Shown here: positions 62,198 through 64,000 of the stretch, in pieces
Layout: every line of letters starts with the position of its first letter
How positions within the stretch are numbered: position 1 is the first letter of the stretch
From: Acidobacteriota bacterium
GTDB taxonomy: Bacteria; Acidobacteriota; Thermoanaerobaculia; UBA5066; Gp7-AA6
Direction: 5' to 3'
NCBI GenBank assembly: GCA_020199905.1
Contig: JAIVJS010000072.1
Location: 1-64,000 of the forward strand
DNA length: 64,000 nucleotides
The notes under the pieces: model-generated
Seen by the model: only the letters and a program-made list of their open reading frames with translations
Told to the model about the DNA's origin: nothing
Databases searched by the model: none
Position numbers and translations under genes: made by a program

Positions 62198-62898
62198 CGG
62201 ATCGGGACCCCCCTTTTGACGCGGCTCCGGAGAGCCGTCGAGCCCCGTCTCCATTCCGGGAGTACGCGGAAGTCGTCCTGGTCGCCGTCGTTTTCGCGCT
62301 CTTCGTCCGGACGTTCCTCGTCCAGGCGTTCGTCGTCCCGACGCCGTCGATGGAAAACACCGTCCTCGTCGGCGATCACCTCGTGGTCAACAAGTTCATC
62401 TTCGCGCCGCACCGTTGGGGGCGGCTGCTTCCCTACCGGGACCTGCGGCGCGGCGACGTGTTCGTCTTCAAGTTCCCGGAGGACCCGCAGCGGGATTTCA
62501 TCAAGCGCGCCGTCGCGCTGCCCGGGGACGTCCTCGAGATCCGGGACAAGATCCTGTTCGTCAACGGCGAGAGGCAGGCGGACTCGCGGGCGATCCATGC
62601 GGAGAGCCGCATCTGGCAGGACGATCGCGACCTGCCGGACGCGCTGCGCCGCCGCGACCAGCTCCCTGCCGCGCGCATCGCCGCCGGTTCCTTTTTCGCC
62701 ATGGGCGACAACCGGGACAGCTCCTACGACAGCCGGTTCTGGGGGGCCGTGCCGGCATCCAACGTGAAGGGTCGCGCGCTGTTCATCTACTGGTCCTTCG
62801 CGCCGTCTTCGCCGCCCGGCGGCGCGGGCCTGGCCGGCCGGGTGAAGGATCTTTTGGGACGGACGCGCTGGACGCGGACTTTTCTCGCGGTCCGGTGA
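62167..62898 (+). CDS. lepB: Signal peptidase I, second copy
   Basis: The 243-residue paralogue has the N-terminal helix VVLVAVVFALFVRTFLVQAF, the catalytic Ser in PTPSMENTVL and Lys in FIKRAVALPGD, and GDNRDSSYDSRFWG. It is shorter than the first copy in the loop after the Lys. ATG at 62167 overlaps the first copy by 31 bases; a CTG at 62194 sits in CTGA with the first copy's stop and is an alternative. The two copies probably differ in substrate or timing. Confidence 0.93.
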   Translation: MGPDVPAGALTDRDPPFDAAPESRRAPSPFREYAEVVLVAVVFALFVRTFLVQAFVVPTPSMENTVLVGDHLVVNKFIFAPHRWGRLLPYRDLRRGDVFVFKFPEDPQRDFIKRAVALPGDVLEIRDKILFVNGERQADSRAIHAESRIWQDDRDLPDALRRRDQLPAARIAAGSFFAMGDNRDSSYDSRFWGAVPASNVKGRALFIYWSFAPSSPPGGAGLAGRVKDLLGRTRWTRTFLAVR

Positions 62899-62913
62899 GG
62901 CAAAGGCGGGCCG

Positions 62914-62995
62914 GGAGCCGAGCGACCAACGGGAGCGAGACGGCCGCGGTACTCCGCGGTCCCGATTCCCGATTCCCGATTCCCGATTCGCGATG
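62914..62995 (+). repeat. Composite repeat copy 4 with heptad arm
   Basis: The ~49 bp core at 62914-62962 runs directly into cccgatt units at 62961-62995 (four perfect, then cgcgatg). It follows the second lepB gene on the plus strand. Confidence 0.75.
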
Positions 62996-63043
62996 CAGCG
63001 CCCTCTTCCTGCTAGAATTGACCCGAAACTCCCGGGAGGACAC

Positions 63044-63418
63044 ATGCGGGGAACGCGCCGGGTGCGCGGGGCGGCGACCTTCGGCTGCATCGTCTGGCTC
63101 GCGATCTGCGGGCTGATCGGCTACGTTTTGTACAAGGTCGTGCCGGTCAAGGTCAGCACATCGGCGTTTGCGGATTTCCTCCAGGAGGAGGCGGCCTTCG
63201 GCTCCATCAAGAGTCCCGCCCAGCTTCAGGCCGAGATCCTGGCCAAGGCCAAGGAGATGGACATTCCGGTGACCCGGGACAACATGAGCGTCAAACGCAC
63301 CCGGGAGTCGATCACGGTCGAAGCGCACTACGAGATCACGATCGATTTCTTCAATGGCGCCTACAAATACGTCTGGAAGTTCGACCCCGTCTTCGCCCGG
63401 CCCATCTTCAACGTCTGA
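63044..63418 (+). CDS. Single-helix membrane-anchored protein
   Basis: This 124-residue protein has one hydrophobic helix (FGCIVWLAICGLIGYVLYKV, about 11-30). The ~95-residue soluble domain contains LQAEILAKAKEMDIPVTRDN and HYEITIDFFNGAYKYVWKFD. GGGAGGA precedes the ATG at 63044. It may be co-transcribed with the following MerR-type regulator, which starts inside it. I do not recognise a family. Confidence 0.65.
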   Translation: MRGTRRVRGAATFGCIVWLAICGLIGYVLYKVVPVKVSTSAFADFLQEEAAFGSIKSPAQLQAEILAKAKEMDIPVTRDNMSVKRTRESITVEAHYEITIDFFNGAYKYVWKFDPVFARPIFNV

Positions 63419-63839
63419 GGACCGCCCCGCCTCCCGCTCGAAGCGGGGGCGGGCGTCCTCGCGCGGCCTGTCGATCGCGGAAGTCTCGCGCCGGACCGGG
63501 ATCCCGGCCTCGACCCTGCGCTACTACGAGCGCGAGATGCCGGCGCTCTTTCTGCTCCGCAAAACGCCCGGCGGGCACCGTCGGTACGACGAAAGCGACG
63601 TCGAGCGCTTCTCCACCATCCGCCGTCTGACCGGGGAGGAAGCCCTCCCGCTGGCCGAAATCCGCCGCGTTCTCTCCTCGAGCGGGGATCACGAGCCCCT
63701 CCGCGAAGAGGTGGCACGGCTGCGCGCAGCCCTGCAGGAAGAGGGCTGGACGGTCGCCGAGCTTTCCCGGCGGGTCGCCGTCCTGGAGGCCGGACTGGCC
63801 CGGCTTTCCGAAAAGAAGCGCTGGTTCGAGAAGAAATAG
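63354..63839 (+). CDS. MerR-family transcriptional regulator
   Basis: The DNA-binding part is SIAEVSRRTGIPASTLRYYE, typical of MerR helix-turn-helix and wing, followed by GHRRYDESDVERFSTIRRL. A coiled coil for dimer formation follows (EVARLRAALQEEGWTVAELS and on). There is no C-terminal metal-binding cluster, so the signal is unknown. The only ATG upstream is at 63354, overlapping the previous gene by 65 bases, but the core begins about 40 codons later; a CTG before SIAEV is an alternative start. Confidence 0.85.
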   Translation: MAPTNTSGSSTPSSPGPSSTSEDRPASRSKRGRASSRGLSIAEVSRRTGIPASTLRYYEREMPALFLLRKTPGGHRRYDESDVERFSTIRRLTGEEALPLAEIRRVLSSSGDHEPLREEVARLRAALQEEGWTVAELSRRVAVLEAGLARLSEKKRWFEKK

Positions 63840-63903
63840 GCTTCGTCTGGAGTTATGGGTCGTCAGTTCCGAGGCCGACACTCTGAACGATGTCGAGGCG
63901 TCG

Positions 63904-63930
63904 ATCTGAAGACTGACTGCTGACTTCAAG
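63904..63930 (+). repeat. Short heptad array before the last gene
   Basis: Units atctgaa, gactgac, tgctgac, ttcaag- keep a seven-base step. The array runs into the Shine-Dalgarno of the gene at 63939. Confidence 0.5.
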
Positions 63931-63938
63931 GAGCCCTC

Positions 63939-64000
63939 ATGCGTAGATGGAAGACGTTTCTGCTCGCCCTGGCTGGCGCCGTCGCCCTGACCTCCGTGTC
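63939..64000 (+). CDS. Start of an exported protein, cut by the window edge
   Basis: From ATG at 63939, with AAGGAG just before it, the codons give MRRWKTFLLALAGAVALTSV. That is two arginines and a hydrophobic run, a secretion signal. The frame is open to the edge. The mature protein lies outside the window. Confidence 0.6.
   Translation, partial: MRRWKTFLLALAGAVALTSV

Overview
The window is about two-thirds G+C by eye. It looks like a chromosomal segment of an Acidobacteriota bacterium, perhaps near the Thermoanaerobaculia; that placement is inference. The signs are a secreted VWFA protein of the acidobacterial type, a secreted protein with a C-terminal domain I associate with that group, bacillithiol genes, an outer-membrane barrel protein and many predicted exported proteins. 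Two tRNA genes encode their own CCA. I see no phage, plasmid, transposase or CRISPR.

Layout. 0-8.5 kb: MFS transporter, tRNA-Gln, pterin dehydratase, two methyltransferases, MoeB-rhodanese, glutamate-semialdehyde dehydrogenase, aminotransferase. 8.5-16.5 kb: aminotransferase plus omega-amidase pair, trxB, MFS transporter, TPR protein coupled to a deacylase-type metalloprotein. 16.5-26.2 kb: exported HisC-like protein with a segment missing, CstB-like persulfide dioxygenase-rhodanese, PTPS-like protein, aldolase, threonine catabolism (tdh-unknown-kbl), OPT transporter. 26.4-33.6 kb: a selenoprotein gene hidden by its in-frame UGA, then a cupredoxin-like protein, a HAMP receptor Ser/Thr kinase, a barrel protein and a receiver-like protein, a broken asparaginase and a papain-like hydrolase. 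33.7-43.8 kb: two M16 peptidases (one truncated), SDR reductase, glycosyltransferase, VWFA protein, dusB, membrane protein, lipoprotein. 44-49.4 kb: methyltransferase-bshC-bshB1-bshA and adenosine deaminase. 49.5-64 kb: RDD pseudogene, small envelope genes, secreted protein, pgk-tpiA-secG-tRNA-Leu, ggt-mtnA, tsaD, lepA and two signal peptidases, MerR regulator.

Thiol and redox chemistry recurs: bacillithiol synthesis with a coupled methyltransferase, thioredoxin reductase, a persulfide dioxygenase-rhodanese, gamma-glutamyltransferase and a selenocysteine glutaredoxin-like protein.

The strongest non-textbook signals are four. (1) A Uxx-star selenoprotein at 26452-26667 on the minus strand: Sec at residue 14, a strong Shine-Dalgarno and a SECIS-like hairpin. 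(2) About 24 intergenic arrays of seven-base repeats, often as inverted arms around a unique centre, some running into coding sequence and adding C-terminal tails or ending genes. (3) A three-copy hairpin element whose stems covary between copies, and a four-copy ~49 bp element that always follows a plus-strand gene. (4) A -10-like box 6-9 bases before about ten start codons lacking a Shine-Dalgarno, suggesting leaderless transcription. Several genes also carry large deletions or apparent CTG/ATT starts, which may be real or may reflect assembly.
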